Positions 35,701 through 49,399 of a stretch of DNA of 64,000 nt are shown here, piece after piece. Position 1 is the stretch's first letter; each line of letters starts with the position of its first letter. Both the position numbers and the translations under genes were made by a program. This DNA comes from Xiphias gladius (Eukaryota; Chordata; Actinopteri; Istiophoriformes; Xiphiidae). The DNA is taken from NCBI RefSeq assembly GCF_016859285.1, contig NC_053402.1:8794031-8858030 (forward strand), in the 5' to 3' direction. Under the pieces are notes generated by a model. That model had not been told where the DNA came from, searched no databases, and was given only the letters and a program-made list of their open reading frames with translations.

Positions 35701-38700
35701 TGCTTATGCTCCAAATGACCAGTTGCCCACTCACCACAGTTTAACAAAGCCAGTCTCAGATGTGAAAACACAACCTCATAGGTCACTTTCAACTGGGACA
35801 TAATCAGTATATCAGCATCAAGGTCAGAGAGGGGCTCAAGAAAACTCCTACTGTCCAAATTCCCACTCTCCACGCTAACCTTCTGCACCATGTGAGGCAA
35901 GCTTGCCAGGACCATTCCCTCCTCTCTAATGTCTTGACCTTTTTGTCTTGTTGGAGGACTTCAGAGCGAGGAGAAGGGTATATCTGGTGTGTCACGACAG
36001 AAAATACATGCAGGGATTATGTTAGAGCTGTGACATTTTGTGGTGGGCTGTGGCCTGCTCTGCTCCTTCACTGCTTTGAGGATCAGTGAGACATTCTCTC
36101 AGACGAACCCTTGAGGTCGGCGCCTCTCGTAGGCTGAATTGGTGTCTTGATGCAGCAGCAGTAGAGTTACAGTAGAATGGTTGATCATGGGCTTGTTCTG
36201 TGTGATGTAAGACAACAAAGACGTCATTATCAATGCCTCAAAATATGTAATAAGGAAAATTAGCTATGCATCGTTCCTCATCCATGCTGAAATTTAACTC
36301 AAAAATATGTTTTTCTTATTGCTACCTCACTTGGATGTTTGAATGATGGATGTGCTATATTTCACATTCTGTTGAAGGGGGAGAGTTCCTGTGCTCTCCT
36401 TCAATGTCAATTTAAGACGCGTTCGTACGAGCAGGATTTGTGACATCGCAACTTGTCTGGCACTAATCGTGGTTTAATATGCAAGTTACTCGAAATCTCC
36501 GCCACACATACACTGAGAATGAACTTTTTAGTGAAGCCGGACAAAGGTTTTGTCCAATGGTTAAACTTTTGCACGGAAAATCATTTGAATATTCATAGAT
36601 TAACAATTTAAATATGCATTAAAAGGCTTTTTTAATGAAGTGATTGAAGTTTTTTGTGGAATAAAAACTGTATCAGACAAAAATTATTATTCATCGCAGT
36701 GTTTTTTAATTAACACGTGTCTGGAGAGGATTTTTAAGGAGCAGATATGGTGACTGTCAGATTTCAATATACATAAATCATGCAGGAAGCATGTGTTTGT
36801 ATCTCTGTAACTTATTATCTATAATGAGAACTTTACTGCTGCTATGGAGGAACAATTTCAGGCTTAATCATTATAAGAAGGGACAATAAAATTTGTACTT
36901 GTTGATCAATCTATCACTATTTCAATTGCATAGTTCAAGAAAAATACTAAAAGCGTGCATTTACTGTTTGGAAAAGCTCTACATACTCTTCTATTAAGGC
37001 AAAGTGTTTGTCTGGTTTCTCCTGCTGTGTAACTTTATCATTTCAGTAAAATATCTGTTCACATTGTGAACACTGGTTGATAACACTTTCATTGCAGACC
37101 AGAAACTTCAAGCTGAACCTCTCACCAGAGCTAGCACTAGACTCACTGTAGTTTTTGCTGTGATTTGAATGTGCATTAAGTCTCACAGTGCACCTTTAAA
37201 GTATATTTTAAGCAGACATTTGTTTGTCATTGGACAGAAACCAAACAGTATGTAATACTCTCAGTATATTTTGTCTAATAGTACATTCACTATCATGGTA
37301 GCGATTGTTGTGTGGACAAAATCAGATGTCTACTGAAACTGGCAGCACACCAGCGGGCTCTGATAAACCTGAAGTCCAATCCAAGACTGGGCCAGGCCAT
37401 GGGAAACTTGACGTCAAAGAAGTGCACCCTCCAAAATAAGTAACCTTTTTTCCCCTCTCCTCTCCGGTCTGGCCTGCATTTTCATATTTCATTGGTATTT
37501 CCGGATGGCTCCCACATTTGCAAAATAAAGGCCATCAGAGTAATCATTATAATGTTGAACAATAATAACTGGGGGAACTGAATGAAAGCCTGGAGAGGCT
37601 TGTTGACCTTTCAGAGCTAAACTGGTCCTGGCTTCTGTCTGTGCACTGCTGAGCCCATTGTGTTCCCAGACCTTATCATTGTGTTGCAGTTTCCTCTCCC
37701 CGCTGCGTGTGTGCACATGTGCATGTGCAAGACTGAGTGTATGAGGTGATGCATGTGCACGTGTTTTGCCCTTGTGTATATATATTTGTGTATGCGTGTG
37801 TGTGTGTGTAGATTTATGTGAACTGGGCCGGCGTACTACAAAGATATAGAGGCTTGAAGAGTGTTACATGCCATTTCACACTGAATGGACCCCTCTCCCC
37901 AGTAGACACACACACAGACAGGGTTGCAGATTTCACACGTTTGGATCAAAAATTTTACCTGCTGACAAGACAGTTCAAGGTTATTAACGCTTAATCTATT
38001 TCCTGGATGAGAACACACATGATGACAGCATGTGGTGACGTGATCAAAAAAGATGCAACCGCATTCACAAATGATTTTAATAATGCTTTTTCAAGAATAA
38101 CAGATGATTAGCAAGACGTTATTTCACCCAAGAATGAATTTGGTCTCACAGATACTGTATGTCAGCATAGAGTCACAGCAACAGTCACATGCAGTGAGTA
38201 GATTTCGTAGAGAAGGAGGAATTTTCTTCCCTTGGCATCACGTCTCAGTCAATGCTCTTGCTAAATCCCACAGAAAAAAAAGACTTTTAACAGTGAGGCT
38301 CATTCATAAAAGTTAATAGCTGATGATAGCAATTGTTATCAAAGTTTTACCACAACTCAGGAATGAGCGACGGATTCTGCTTTCACCTGAACCCTCACCA
38401 GTAGTAGTCTGCGCCTGCATGCATGTATAGAGAGAAAGAGAGAAAAACAGAGGGAAAACAAAACTTTTCCAAAAGAAAGAACCACTGCCTCCACCTGCTG
38501 CCGACCCCCACCCTCCTCCCCCTCCCCGACCTTCTCCACTGACTGGTGTAGGAGCGAGACATCCTATGATGTCACGGTCAGCTCTGTTCTCCCAGACAAT
38601 ACACCCACACCTCCGGGGCTTCCCCTGCCCCGGCAACAGGGGGAGCTGTTGTGTCCTGGTGGTATGTGTGCTATGACTCATCGCCTCCTTTCTCCCACGC

Positions 38701-39883
38701 AGGACACACACGCAGTCGTTCACACACACATACTCAAACAGCTGTACACAGCTGCTGTCAGCCAGCGTTCCATAGTGATTCACAGACACACACACATACA
38801 CACAGTGCATCATTGGGTATACAGCGCAGTGCATGGACAAAAGGGACAGGGGCTACATGTAGGATATGGGGGCGGACCGATGGAGATGTTGCCAGGGGCA
38901 ACTGATATCCCAACACAGCTCTGACCCTGGTAACGCCCGTGGCTTATTGAATCAATGGTAGTATTGATACACATGGAGAGAGTGAGACAACAGAGGGGGG
39001 AAATGAGAGAAGGAGAGAGAAGGACAATATCTGTGTGTTTAGTTGCTACGTTTGTAAGCTTTATTTATTTGTGTTTCAAGTTCATACTGCTGAGTCCAAA
39101 AAACTGAGACTCCCAGGCTATTGCCCTGTATGGTGTGTGTGTTGATGAGATGAAAGGTGAAGTGTGTTTGTCTGTGTATTTCACACACAACCCTATACTG
39201 TATGGTACACAGTATTGGGAACTTATTTAAAGATTATTTAAACATTTAAGACACTATAATTTAATTTTACACAGATATAAAGACAACAATGTGATGATTG
39301 CTGTACACTATCTGTCAACAATTATTGCATCTCCTATGAAAACATATTTTAAGTTATTACAACTGTGTTTTACCATATTGTCAGTCATTATCTGACAGCC
39401 TCCACTCACTGGTGCCCACAGGAGTAGTTTATAGTCGGGGAATCGGTAGGGAAAAAAAAAAAAAAGTTTAAAGAATAGAATAAAACTAAACAGATTCTGT
39501 GACTGTAAATGCGGTATTTATTACCAAAGAAAGAATGTTAACTTTCTGTAAAATCAAAATAACTAACTAACACACAGTACACTCTTGCAATCAGTTGATG
39601 CTAATAAGAAAACATATCAAGCCATTTTCTTCCCATGCTTTCTGGTAATTCAGTTACACGTCCATATGTCCTGACATCCTGACACTGGTTAAGGATAAAG
39701 TTGTTCCATACAGTAGCAAACTGCCAAGATCTATAGCTGATCTGGTGATGTTGAGGCTGATAAGGGAGTGCCTACAACAAACTACCTCTGGTCATCAAAG
39801 CTATCCTACTATTGTTCCCCCATGCACAGGAAGCAAGGTTTGTTGTGTTATTGTTGGATGAGGGAAAAAAAGTGAAGTAGCAG
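32721..39883. other. Intergenic, no gene recognised
   Basis: About 7 kb. A fragment at 33560-33640 (AAATATGAAGCTGTAGCCAG, CAGCCAGTTAACTTTGCTGA) belongs to the same dispersed repeat as 40505-40960. A block at about 36410-37205, ending CAGTGCACCTTTAA, looks like interspersed-repeat sequence but I could not define its ends. Poly-purine and CA-rich tracts occur near 38420-38520 and 38700-38810. No exon series was found on either strand. Confidence 0.5.
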
Positions 39884-39952
39884 TGTGTGTGTGTGTGTGT
39901 GTGTATGTGTGTGCGCCTGTGTGTGTGTGTGTGTATGGTGTGTGGGTGCTTA
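39884..39952. repeat. Interrupted (TG)n microsatellite
   Basis: TG run with interruptions (ATG, CGCC), extending as TG-rich sequence to about 40100. Confidence 0.85.
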
Positions 39953-40504
39953 TGTGTGCACACATGTGTGATTCACCATGTGTGTGTATGTCTATGAATC
40001 CTTTATGTTCATTGTGTGATTCATGTCTGTATGTGAATTTGATTACTGAGTGCGTATGTGGGTTCTGGGGGTTTGTGTTTTCATATGTGAACAGTGTGTC
40101 ACAGGCATGTATATTGATCAGTGCGTTATGTATTTTAGCCAGAGGAAGCCATCAGTATACTGTACCTGAGTCAGAACGGAAGAGGAGCTTAAAGCGGCCC
40201 TCTGCTCAGCGGATGATGGAGCTGTGCAGGAAAACACCTGGGACCTGAGGGAGAACAAACAAACCCAGAGGAGGGAAGAGGAAGAAGAGGGAGAGGAGAG
40301 GCAGGATGAGGAGGAGAATTAAAAAGAGAGAGAGTGAGAAAGAGAGGTAGAGCAGCTACTGTTGAAGCCATGTGGAATCCAGGAAGAAGGCCGGGGAATA
40401 GAGTTCCGGTTTATACGTCAGTGTAGCATCATTATGATTGAGCTGCCAGACAATAAGTTGGTTCGTGACTAGAGGTTTAAAAAATCAGATTCCTCCGTGA
40501 TTCC

Positions 40505-40960
40505 ACGTTTTAAGAAGGACTTGTTACCAGCCTTGCTGTTTCCCCGTTTCCAGTCTTTGTGCTAAGCTACGCTAACTAAGCTACGAGTTGGATGAGAAGA
40601 CTGATACCAATCTCTATTCTTTAAATATAAAGTTACACCCAGAATTGCAGCTTCAAAGGAATAGCTTAACACTTTGGGATTTATACACCCTGCCAGAAAT
40701 GACACGAGAATATTAACATAACTCTTGTATCTGTACAATAAATGTGACACTACAGCCATCAGCTGGTTAGCTTAAATTTATCACAAACAAAAAAACCCAG
40801 ACATAATTTGTTATCATGACAATAATAGAGGTGTTACTAGTTTGATTTTGTTACCTTCGGACATAGTCTAACTGGTCTAAGCAAACTGGCTGCCCACTGC
40901 AGCCTCACAATGGAGAGACAGATATGAATGGTATCAATCTTCTCATCTAAGTCTTGGCAA
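40505..40960. mobile_element. Teleost dispersed repeat, two partial copies
   Basis: First copy in reverse: CCCGTTTCCAGTCTTTGTGC, then a GCTAAGCTACGCTAACTAAG stretch and GATGAGAAGACTGATACCA. Second copy forward: AGGAATAGCTTAACACTTTG, then AATAAATGTGACACTACAGC and CATCAGCTGGTTAGCTTAAA. These are conserved pieces of a very common percomorph interspersed repeat. Ends not defined. Confidence 0.6.
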
Positions 40961-41849
40961 GTGCTTGGAAGTTCAGTATAATTATCTACATATTTCTCAT
41001 TTCCTCCCCTTTTCTCCCAGTTTAATTGGCCAATTCCCCATGGATCTTAAATTCTTGTGCTAAGTGCTAACTTATCCCTTTCCCTGACGTAGACAGTCAT
41101 GCATCTCAATTACCAACACTGTCTCCTAAAATAATGTTGATATACAACTAAATTGCAACAGCAAAAATGCTTTGTATGAAACATAATTGCATCTGGATTA
41201 TGTTTTCTATTAATGTAATAAAGACATGTTGTTAATTTTGTATTTGGCAAGTTGCAAATTACTATCACAGTAAGTATGTTCACAGGTAATGTTTTTATTT
41301 CCTGCTAAAATACCTGATCTTGCAGTACAATATCCACATGTAGTGACTACAGCATTATTACACTTTTTTATCATCATGCTTAGGCACTCAGAGAACTTGG
41401 TTAAGGTGAGGGAAAGATCATGGTCTGGTTTACCTGCCTCGACAGCATGGCAGGTATTGTTTTCACCTTGTCATTCTGTGTGTGTGTGTGTGTGTGTGTA
41501 TGTGTTTGTATTTCATCATGGCAAAATGTGTTCCTGGAGACACGTACTGTAGCAGAAACCACCACAGAGGTGGTTTTGAGTAGTTTCGCAGGTGTTTAGA
41601 TGTATATCTGTCTGTGGACAGATTTTGTCAACACAGTAGCGTCACAACTGTGCAACATACAGTGAGATCAAAATGAAGGCCGAGCTTGAAGATGGGTGTG
41701 GTCCAAGTAAGGGCACTGGAAGCAAGGGGGTTGGAAATAGGAAGGGGGCCATGCAACCCCCACTTTACGCCCCTGGCCCATATTCATTTTAAGCCGTGGA
41801 TCACTGTAACTCAGTTTCAATCATTCCCATCCACTCTAAGACATTAGGT
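40961..41849. other. Intergenic, no feature recognised
   Basis: No gene seen. A short (TG)n run is near 41478-41500. Confidence 0.5.
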
Positions 41850-41997
41850 AAAACTACAGACCACCTTGTGATGGTTTCACACCAGCTGCGACGCCTGTCA
41901 ATAATGTAGTACTGAGTACCCATGGGTCGGAACGACAACATGTTGATGGGCGTCGCAGCTAGTGTGGTCCCATCGCAAGAGGATCTCTAGTTTAAAA
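41850..41997. repeat. Foldback element, imperfect palindrome of about 147 bp
   Basis: The left arm from about 41850 to 41912 (core CAGCTGCGACGCC at 41883) pairs with the right arm from about 41937 to 41997 (core GGCGTCGCAGCTAG at 41949). Pairing extends outward through TTGTGATGG/CCATCGCAAG to TAAAACTA/TAGTTTAAAA. The loop is roughly 25 bases. It may be a miniature foldback transposon; transcribed, it would form a long hairpin. Confidence 0.75.
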
Positions 41998-44334
41998 TAG
42001 AAAAAGTTCACAGTGATTTCAGACACAATGTCTTTATGATCTTGTGATCTGAAAACCATGATCTTTCCCGAACCTTAATCAAAGTGCTTTTATTGCCTAA
42101 ACTATAGACAGAACTGTGGTTACGAACTCCAGTCTCTGGTGTGACAGTTGTAATTTCTAGGAGACAAGGTTGAAATTACACAGCAATGGGTCTCCGCTCT
42201 CCTCTTTTTCATTGTTAGCACTTTTGCGCTTTGCATTACAAGCGGTGACAGACCTGCTGCTGTTATTGCTGTTATCGCAAGTGTTTGGTTTCTAGAGGAC
42301 TGAAAGTTGCAGATAATTTAATGTTTCTGAGCAGTGAGCATTTATGTAGCCTGTATAGACAGCTGGATTGATTAAAATAGGAGGACATCTAATCCTTCAG
42401 TTGTACTTGAGACGGAAAACTGAAAAACGCAGCTGAAAAGCTTTCCGTGTAGACACGCCGTTATACCCCGAAAGCAGTCTATAAAATTCAGAATGATTGC
42501 AGGAGACAAAACCATAGTGCAATAGTTTTGCATGTGGCTAAAGAAAAAAAATACAATACAATGAATTGATTGCCGTTATCGTCTGTTTAAAAAACAAGAA
42601 ACAACCAGATTGTCACAAAGTAACACAAGCGCAAACTGGCCCCTTCCTAAGAAACAAGGCCTTGCAGACAGAAGTCCTGGTCAATTGCAGTCCAGACATC
42701 ACATCCTTGACACATTTCCCTGGCTGCCATGCAGCTGAACTGGGCCACTCCAAAGTTTCTTCCCACTCTGTCTCTGCAGATGGCATTGTTTTCAGACACA
42801 ATTTTCATTGTATATGGAGTAGGAGGGGTTGGAAATCACTTCTACAGCAGACGCCAAGCATTTTGTACTCCACGACCCTCACTGGCAGTCAAGAGTCAGT
42901 TGCAGGTCTTCTTGCCTGCCCCTTCCCTCTCCACCCCTCCCACCCCTGACTTCTGGGAGGTAAAGCCTGGATTTCCCCGTTTCCACTCTCCCTACCTCTT
43001 TAACAACTAACACCTTGCTCTCACCCTCTCATTTAGCACCACTCCTCTCATTTCCTCTCCTCCCCTTTTAAAGCATTATGTCCTTTTATTCAGCAAGTTT
43101 TCTCCTCCCCTTTTCCTTTGTACCTACCTGTGCCCTGATCACTCAACCGGTCCCTATGGCATTATATACTGGATATTTACAGCATCCTATTTTTCCATTT
43201 TAATTGTACCAATCATTTCTGACCATTTTCCTTACCATAGTTGTGTTCTAGTCCTGTGAAACAGTGCCCAACTGTGTTTTATATGTGATTTCTGTCACAT
43301 TTTCATATATGTGTACCTATAATTTTGTGTTTGCATACAGTATAGTGTATATGCTTGTGGGAGAGGATTTTTACCTTCAACCAGCAACACTGAGATCCCA
43401 ACATTGTTTGCTTCTTCCATTCTCTTCTCTCTCCTTGCTATCCCCAAATCCATCCGATAAGTAATTACCTGTATAATGTAATAAGCAGGTATGGCAGAGA
43501 TATTTAAGGCATTTTCAGATGCAGCTTTGTATTTGCTCAGTGTTCCCTCTGCTCATGTCTGTGCTGTCTGGACCTGTCTGATTGTTCATTTTGATTACAG
43601 GGTCCTCCCCTCGACCAAGATATTAAAACTTCCTGGTGTTTGAGATACTGTACAGAGGGACAGACTCTGTGTGTGTTTGTTGCAGTGTGTGTGGAACAGA
43701 TGCGTTGACGGCTTAGTGTTTTGTAGGTGTGTATGTTTGTGTGCCTGTACAGTATATGAGTTTGTACTTGTACACATGCATGTTTGTGCAGTATATTGTA
43801 CGCTTGGTTGTGAATGCAGGTGTGCACATTCCCTCTGTATAAAAGCCTTCCAAGAATCATTGAGGACTACTTCACATCTGTGTAATTTATGGCACTCCAA
43901 GGATTTTCAACTTTCGGTTAGCAGCTGCATGGCAAAGGAACAAAGAGAAGCGCTACTAAATTACAAAGGTGTCAAGCTTGGGTTGGTCACATCAGTTAGC
44001 TGGACCTTGTATTTTATGTCTTTTTCAGTGGATCTTTAGAATCTTTATTTTCTCCTTATTAGACCTAATACAGAGTCGTAAGGTACACTGAGGTGCTTAT
44101 AGGTGATAGTTACTACTGACGAGGCCTGTGTGTACACTTTGAAAGAAGGTACTTACATGGAAAGAGATCACAGAAAATTGCTTCCCTAACCCCCTGCAGA
44201 GTTAATACTGAGTTACTATATTGTTAACTGCGTCATTATGTAATATCTGCTAATACAATGATGGCATATTCAAAAAATGACGTGTTCAGATGGCCTCAAA
44301 TTTAAAGCTAGAAAACTGACAAAAAAACCAACTA
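41998..44334. other. Intergenic, no gene recognised
   Basis: No exon series or RNA gene found. A TG-rich stretch occurs at 43665-43830. Confidence 0.5.
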
Positions 44335-44578
44335 GAAAATGCGCTCAGTAGAGCGCAGACCTCGGCCAAGGCCAATGTCAAACCACATACACCAGACTTC
44401 AGAGAAAAAAATTCAAATTCATAGTAAATGATATGGATCTGCCCCGAAATGTAATGATTTCCTCCTTGGCCTACGCCCCATCCCTCCACTAAGTTGGTGC
44501 AAATTCAGTACTTTTTGTATAATCCTGCTGACAAATAAACAAACAAACAAACAAACTAACAAACAAACAGATATTGGT
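44335..44578 (+). mobile_element. Retroposon-like repeat ending in (CAAA)n
   Basis: Begins near AATGCGCTCAGTAGAGCGCA, continues through ATCTGCCCCGAAATGTAATG and CATCCCTCCACTAAGTTGGT, and ends TTTTTGTATAATCCTGCTGA followed by a (CAAA)n tail at about 44534-44575. The tail and the conserved body fit the 3' end of a teleost non-LTR retroposon or SINE. Family not named with certainty. Confidence 0.65.
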
Positions 44579-45051
44579 ATTAACATAACCACTTTGGTAG
44601 ATATAATAATATATATAGACCAGTAAAGAGGGAACAAGTACTGTAACAGCAGCACTATGAAACAAATTTTAGTCTTATTTAGTAGAGGGTTCCTTTTTTT
44701 TTCATGCAAGGCTAAAGTTGGCCTGAACGCAGCCTTGGTGCCATTAACTTTTTTTTTTTTATTGAGTTTTTTTGGGTTTATTGGACATGTTGTGTATGTG
44801 ATCCCATTTGGACCTTATAGTACACGCAAATCAACAATTTCACATTTGTCACTTCAGTGTGTCATAAAAGAATGTCATGTACCCTGCGCCAGGATGTGAA
44901 CACATGTAAGCTACAAACAGGACAGCTGGCAGCTGAGACTGTCAGGTTTAGAAAAGTGAACTCATCACCAAAGCTGTGATCATAGGAATCCTCAATATGA
45001 AGTAAATAAGAAGCAAGAAGGAAAGCGTGTATCTGAAATCTACATTAAAAG

Positions 45052-45190
<139 letters not shown>

Positions 45191-45892
45191 ATACATACAG
45201 GAGTTCTGATTTCTGAAAGGAATACCAGATGACGGACCATGACACACTCAGCACCACATCATCAGGAAGCAACCTTGTAAACAGGAATGACTGGGAGGAT
45301 GGACAGCCTCTTTGCAGTAAAAGAGAAACAAAGTTGAAGGAGGCATTTTTAGATTGACTGTTACACATACACATGTAATCCAGTTCCCTGTCCTCCCTCT
45401 CTCATCCTACTTCCCTTTCTATTTTTGTTATGTGATGATTCTTTTCTCCCACACTCGCCTTACTCTCACCTTCTCCTTTACACTCCCTTTGCTCTCCAGG
45501 TTGCCTGCACACTGGAAGTTCAGTGAGGCAGGTACAGCATGTTATCAGAGCCTTGCAATGCGGAACACATCGAGTATCTTTTTTCTTTCTGTTTTGACAC
45601 AAAACGGAGTGAAATATTTTATAACAAATAAAAAGCTAAACTCAAATCAGATACTAAAATACTTTAAAATATTACCATCAAGCTATGTGCAGGTAGGCTA
45701 CAATAATCAAGAATAATAAAATAACATATAATCAATTTGTGATTGCCAATGCATTTCAGATATTATTTTCTGATTATATATTTTTTGCTTCTGCTTCTTA
45801 TGGGTCGAATTCAAACACTAAACAATTAGAGCAAAGTATAATGTAAATTTATCGAGACTAAGAGTCTACAGCCATAGCAGCTCTGTGAGGCT

Positions 45893-46045
45893 GTATTTAG
45901 CACAGTTGTGTTTTAAGCTAAATGCTATCGTCAGCAAGCTAAAATGTTCACAGGGACAGTGCGAACATGCTGATGTTTAGCAGGTTTAAAGTTGACCGTG
46001 TTCACCATCTTAGTCTAGTGTGATACCATGCTAACATTTGCTGAT
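45893..46045. mobile_element. Teleost dispersed repeat fragment rich in GCTAA motifs
   Basis: Carries TTTTAAGCTAAATGCTATCG, TCAGCAAGCTAAAATGTTCA, CATGCTGATGTTTAGCAGGT and TTCACCATCTTAGTCTAGTG in the order of a well-known fish repeat. No ends or coding capacity. Confidence 0.6.
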
Positions 46046-49000
46046 CAGAGCCGAAAACTAATTAATTGTCCACTAACTTGGCTAAAAAACAGATGACAAA
46101 AAAAGAGATAAGAATCTGATATTAAAACGGATCTTAAAATTTTACTTTACAGAAACACTAACTCATTGATAAACAACTTTATTGTTCATCACATTATCTG
46201 TGTTTATCCTTAAAAGTTTGCACCAATGTTCATATTTATAATTTGTCCCTGCAGTTTGGCCCTTTGAAACAGAATGTCTAGCCCATGAGTATTACAGTGC
46301 CGTTGGACGTGACTCGTGATTGACAAGCTGACGCATGCATGTTTTAGAATAAATGCTCAGAACACTGCATGAGTGTGTAAATTCCACTCCAATATTCTTC
46401 AAGAATACTGAGAAAGTTTGAGAATAAAAGTCTGAGGGAAAATAAATGAGTCCAGCTTTTAAAGGACCGAGGTAAATCATTAGTGCCCTGTGCACAGTCC
46501 TATTAATTATACAGCTATTTACAGTACAGTGGGCCTACGTTGTATTCATTAGAGTACTTTAGTACAGTAGAGAGCAGGGAAGTCCCCTGTGAACCAGGAC
46601 AGGGAGGGGAGGCTGGCAGAAGAATGCTGTTATACACAGCCTCTTGGAGCTGAACAAAACCAGGCATTCCTCATGGAGGTGTTTATACTCTGCAGGGTGG
46701 TGTGGTCCATCCTCAGTGCATCTGTTAGTGTAGTCATAATGTCATCGTCAGCAGCGTGCTCATCCAACAGAAATAAAACAAAGTTAGAAAAGAAATGTTG
46801 ACACATTGTGAATAGTTTGGTTTGGCCCTTCGTAGAAAAGAGACCACCCCATTTTGGCAAAGCTTTGTCTTTTGATAATTGACAATCTGTCTTTTCTACC
46901 TCCATTTTGTTAATTAACAGCCCGTCTAACAATAGTGATCAGAAATATTAAAAAAAAACAAAAACCAAACCACCGTTTGGTCATCCCACAGGTAACATTT
47001 TATACATATGCCAATATTAATTATAACAGTAGGATTGGTTGGCATGAATGTGCAGTGCAGCTTCAGGTTCTTTTTCCACAATATACATATATACTATATC
47101 TTTTCCCTCAGAGTTGTTCTAGTACAAAATAGCATGACAATCATGGGCTATTTTCTTTGGTCAGTCCAGCCGGAAAACATGTCCTGACCAATGCTAATAC
47201 TCCGGTTCAGTTTTGACACCCAATAAAAGTCAGTGATGTGTGTAACAGACTACATGTTAATACAGTATGAGTGAGTTTTGTTACAAGAGCGAGACTGCAT
47301 TAACTTAATGGTCTGGTGCATGAAGAATGACGAATGAGTTGCCGAAGTTTAGGTGTCCCCTTTGCGCTTTGTTTATGTTACCACTTAGAACATGATGGTA
47401 CAGTTAAGTGGGGGTCACAAAACTGCTGATAAACCTGCAGATAAACTAGTGCATGAAGAATAAACAGGCTGGCATTCGAGTCAAGGATGTGATCTGGAAG
47501 AGTCCATATCAGCTGTGAGAATTACTGTACATGCCTGTAAATTAGCCTCACTTGCAACAACAGAGTTACAAACATCAGAGGGACTGCTGCTGGCTCTAAT
47601 CCAGAGGCACTCTGGGCCTTCGAAGAGAGAAACTGACTGACTCTGTGTTTTCTCCTTAACAAAGTGCATGCCTTTACGTCTGAGCATTTTCTGTTCTATC
47701 AAACATGTACCCCAATATCTTTCTACCCTGACTTGCTCCTATTTTTATCAGCTATCTTTTCTGTTTGTCTTTTCTGGGTATGTGTCTTTTCTGCCATTAT
47801 GCATATCTCTCTGTCTGTCTGTCTTTTCTATATCTACCTCTCTCTCCATCCTTGTTTCGATAGAATGCATTCCAACAATTCTTCACTGTCAGTCTTTCTT
47901 TCTCATTCAGACCCATTCGTTAGCTGCTGTTGACAGATCCTTGCTGAGACATGAGGATTTCGAGCTGCCATAACTCTGTCAAACTCCCAGCCACACTCAG
48001 CTCATTCCTGTCCGGTTAATGGTATAAATTAGAAAGAAAATGCACTTGTGAACATGATATTGTATAATCCGACTCATTTAGAGACCATTATAAAAGTCCC
48101 AAATCTAAGTTCTATTATTACTGTTTTATGTGACTGTACACAGAGAGCCTTTAGAGTAGTCTTTTGTGCTTATGACTTTGGTGAATAAAAATATATCAAC
48201 CACTGGTCTCTGCACCTGAATCTATCCATTTTGTCTTTTGATCTGATTCAGCCACATTCCTGCCTCTGGGACGGGGAAACCTGAGAGTGGGTGAGTGGTC
48301 ATACTTGAGGCTTGATGGGCCAACTAATGACTTCCCATCGGGCCATTTGGTGTACATGATCCTCTATTATCTCAGAGACACGCGCTGGAGAGAGCCTATC
48401 CCCGCAACTAATCGAGGGTCAATCGTCTCTCCCCTTGACTCTGATGCATGTGACAGCAGCCATATGTGCACTTCTGCACAAACAGATACACACGCACACA
48501 CTCACGCACACACGCACACACACAAGCGGCAGAAGAACACTCGTGCACATACACAAATCCACAGCCCTTTGTACAACACAAATACAGTAGATTCATGTTT
48601 TTTATCTAGAAAAGCTGATGGTGGGGGGAGGACCCAACTATGCGATTACTGCGTCAAATTAAGTGCTGAAGCTTTTCAGCCAGCGATGGAAAAATGCATG
48701 AAATCAAATGCCATCATTGTTCAAATTGAAGATTAGTTCAGGGTGCTGTGACCTTCTCCGGATCTTCTGAAAAGCTCTTAAATATTTGAGCGAGTGCTGT
48801 CATTTCTCACTCAATTGTTAAGCATAGAGGGCTCTCTGTCCTCCATTCATCGTTGAAAACTGTTGTCAGCTCGGGACACTGAGCGTGACATGTGTGTGTG
48901 TACGTGTGTGAGTCAATTTATGAGGGGGTGTGATTAGTTCCACACAAAAGTATGATTGAACATGTGTGAATGCTCTTCATGTGCAATTTCATTGAATCTC

Positions 49001-49141
49001 ACTGTATTTGTGTGTACATTTGGGCGTGTGTGTGTGCACATGCAAGAGTGTATTTGCATGCATGTGTAATAATTTATTTTCCTGAGATACACGTATGCAT
49101 ATATATATATATATATACACTGACTGAAATGTGGGTTTTTT

Positions 49142-49142
<1 letters not shown>
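46046..49142. other. Intergenic, no gene recognised
   Basis: Open frames at 47664-47973 and 48287-48736 are low-complexity or lack any family resemblance. A CA-rich run occurs at 48482-48525. Confidence 0.5.

Positions 49143-49224
<82 letters not shown>
49143..49224. repeat. (CA)n microsatellite
   Basis: About 80 bases of CA; a shorter (TG)n run is at 49363-49393. Confidence 0.95.
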
Positions 49225-49230
<6 letters not shown>

Positions 49231-49361
49231 TGACTGAGCTCTAGATACAGGTGCATATACACTATTTTTATGAATGTTTCTTATAAAGTCGTTGCTTCTG
49301 TAGAGAATGATGGATGGCCATCTCAGTGGGACTGTGGTGAGACGTTACAGTTGCAGGTGTG

Positions 49362-49399
<38 letters not shown>

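Noticed and set aside
38313-38840. 175-codon minus-strand frame
   Set aside because: Crosses a CA-rich tract and a GA-rich tract; composition is low-complexity and nothing resembles a known family.
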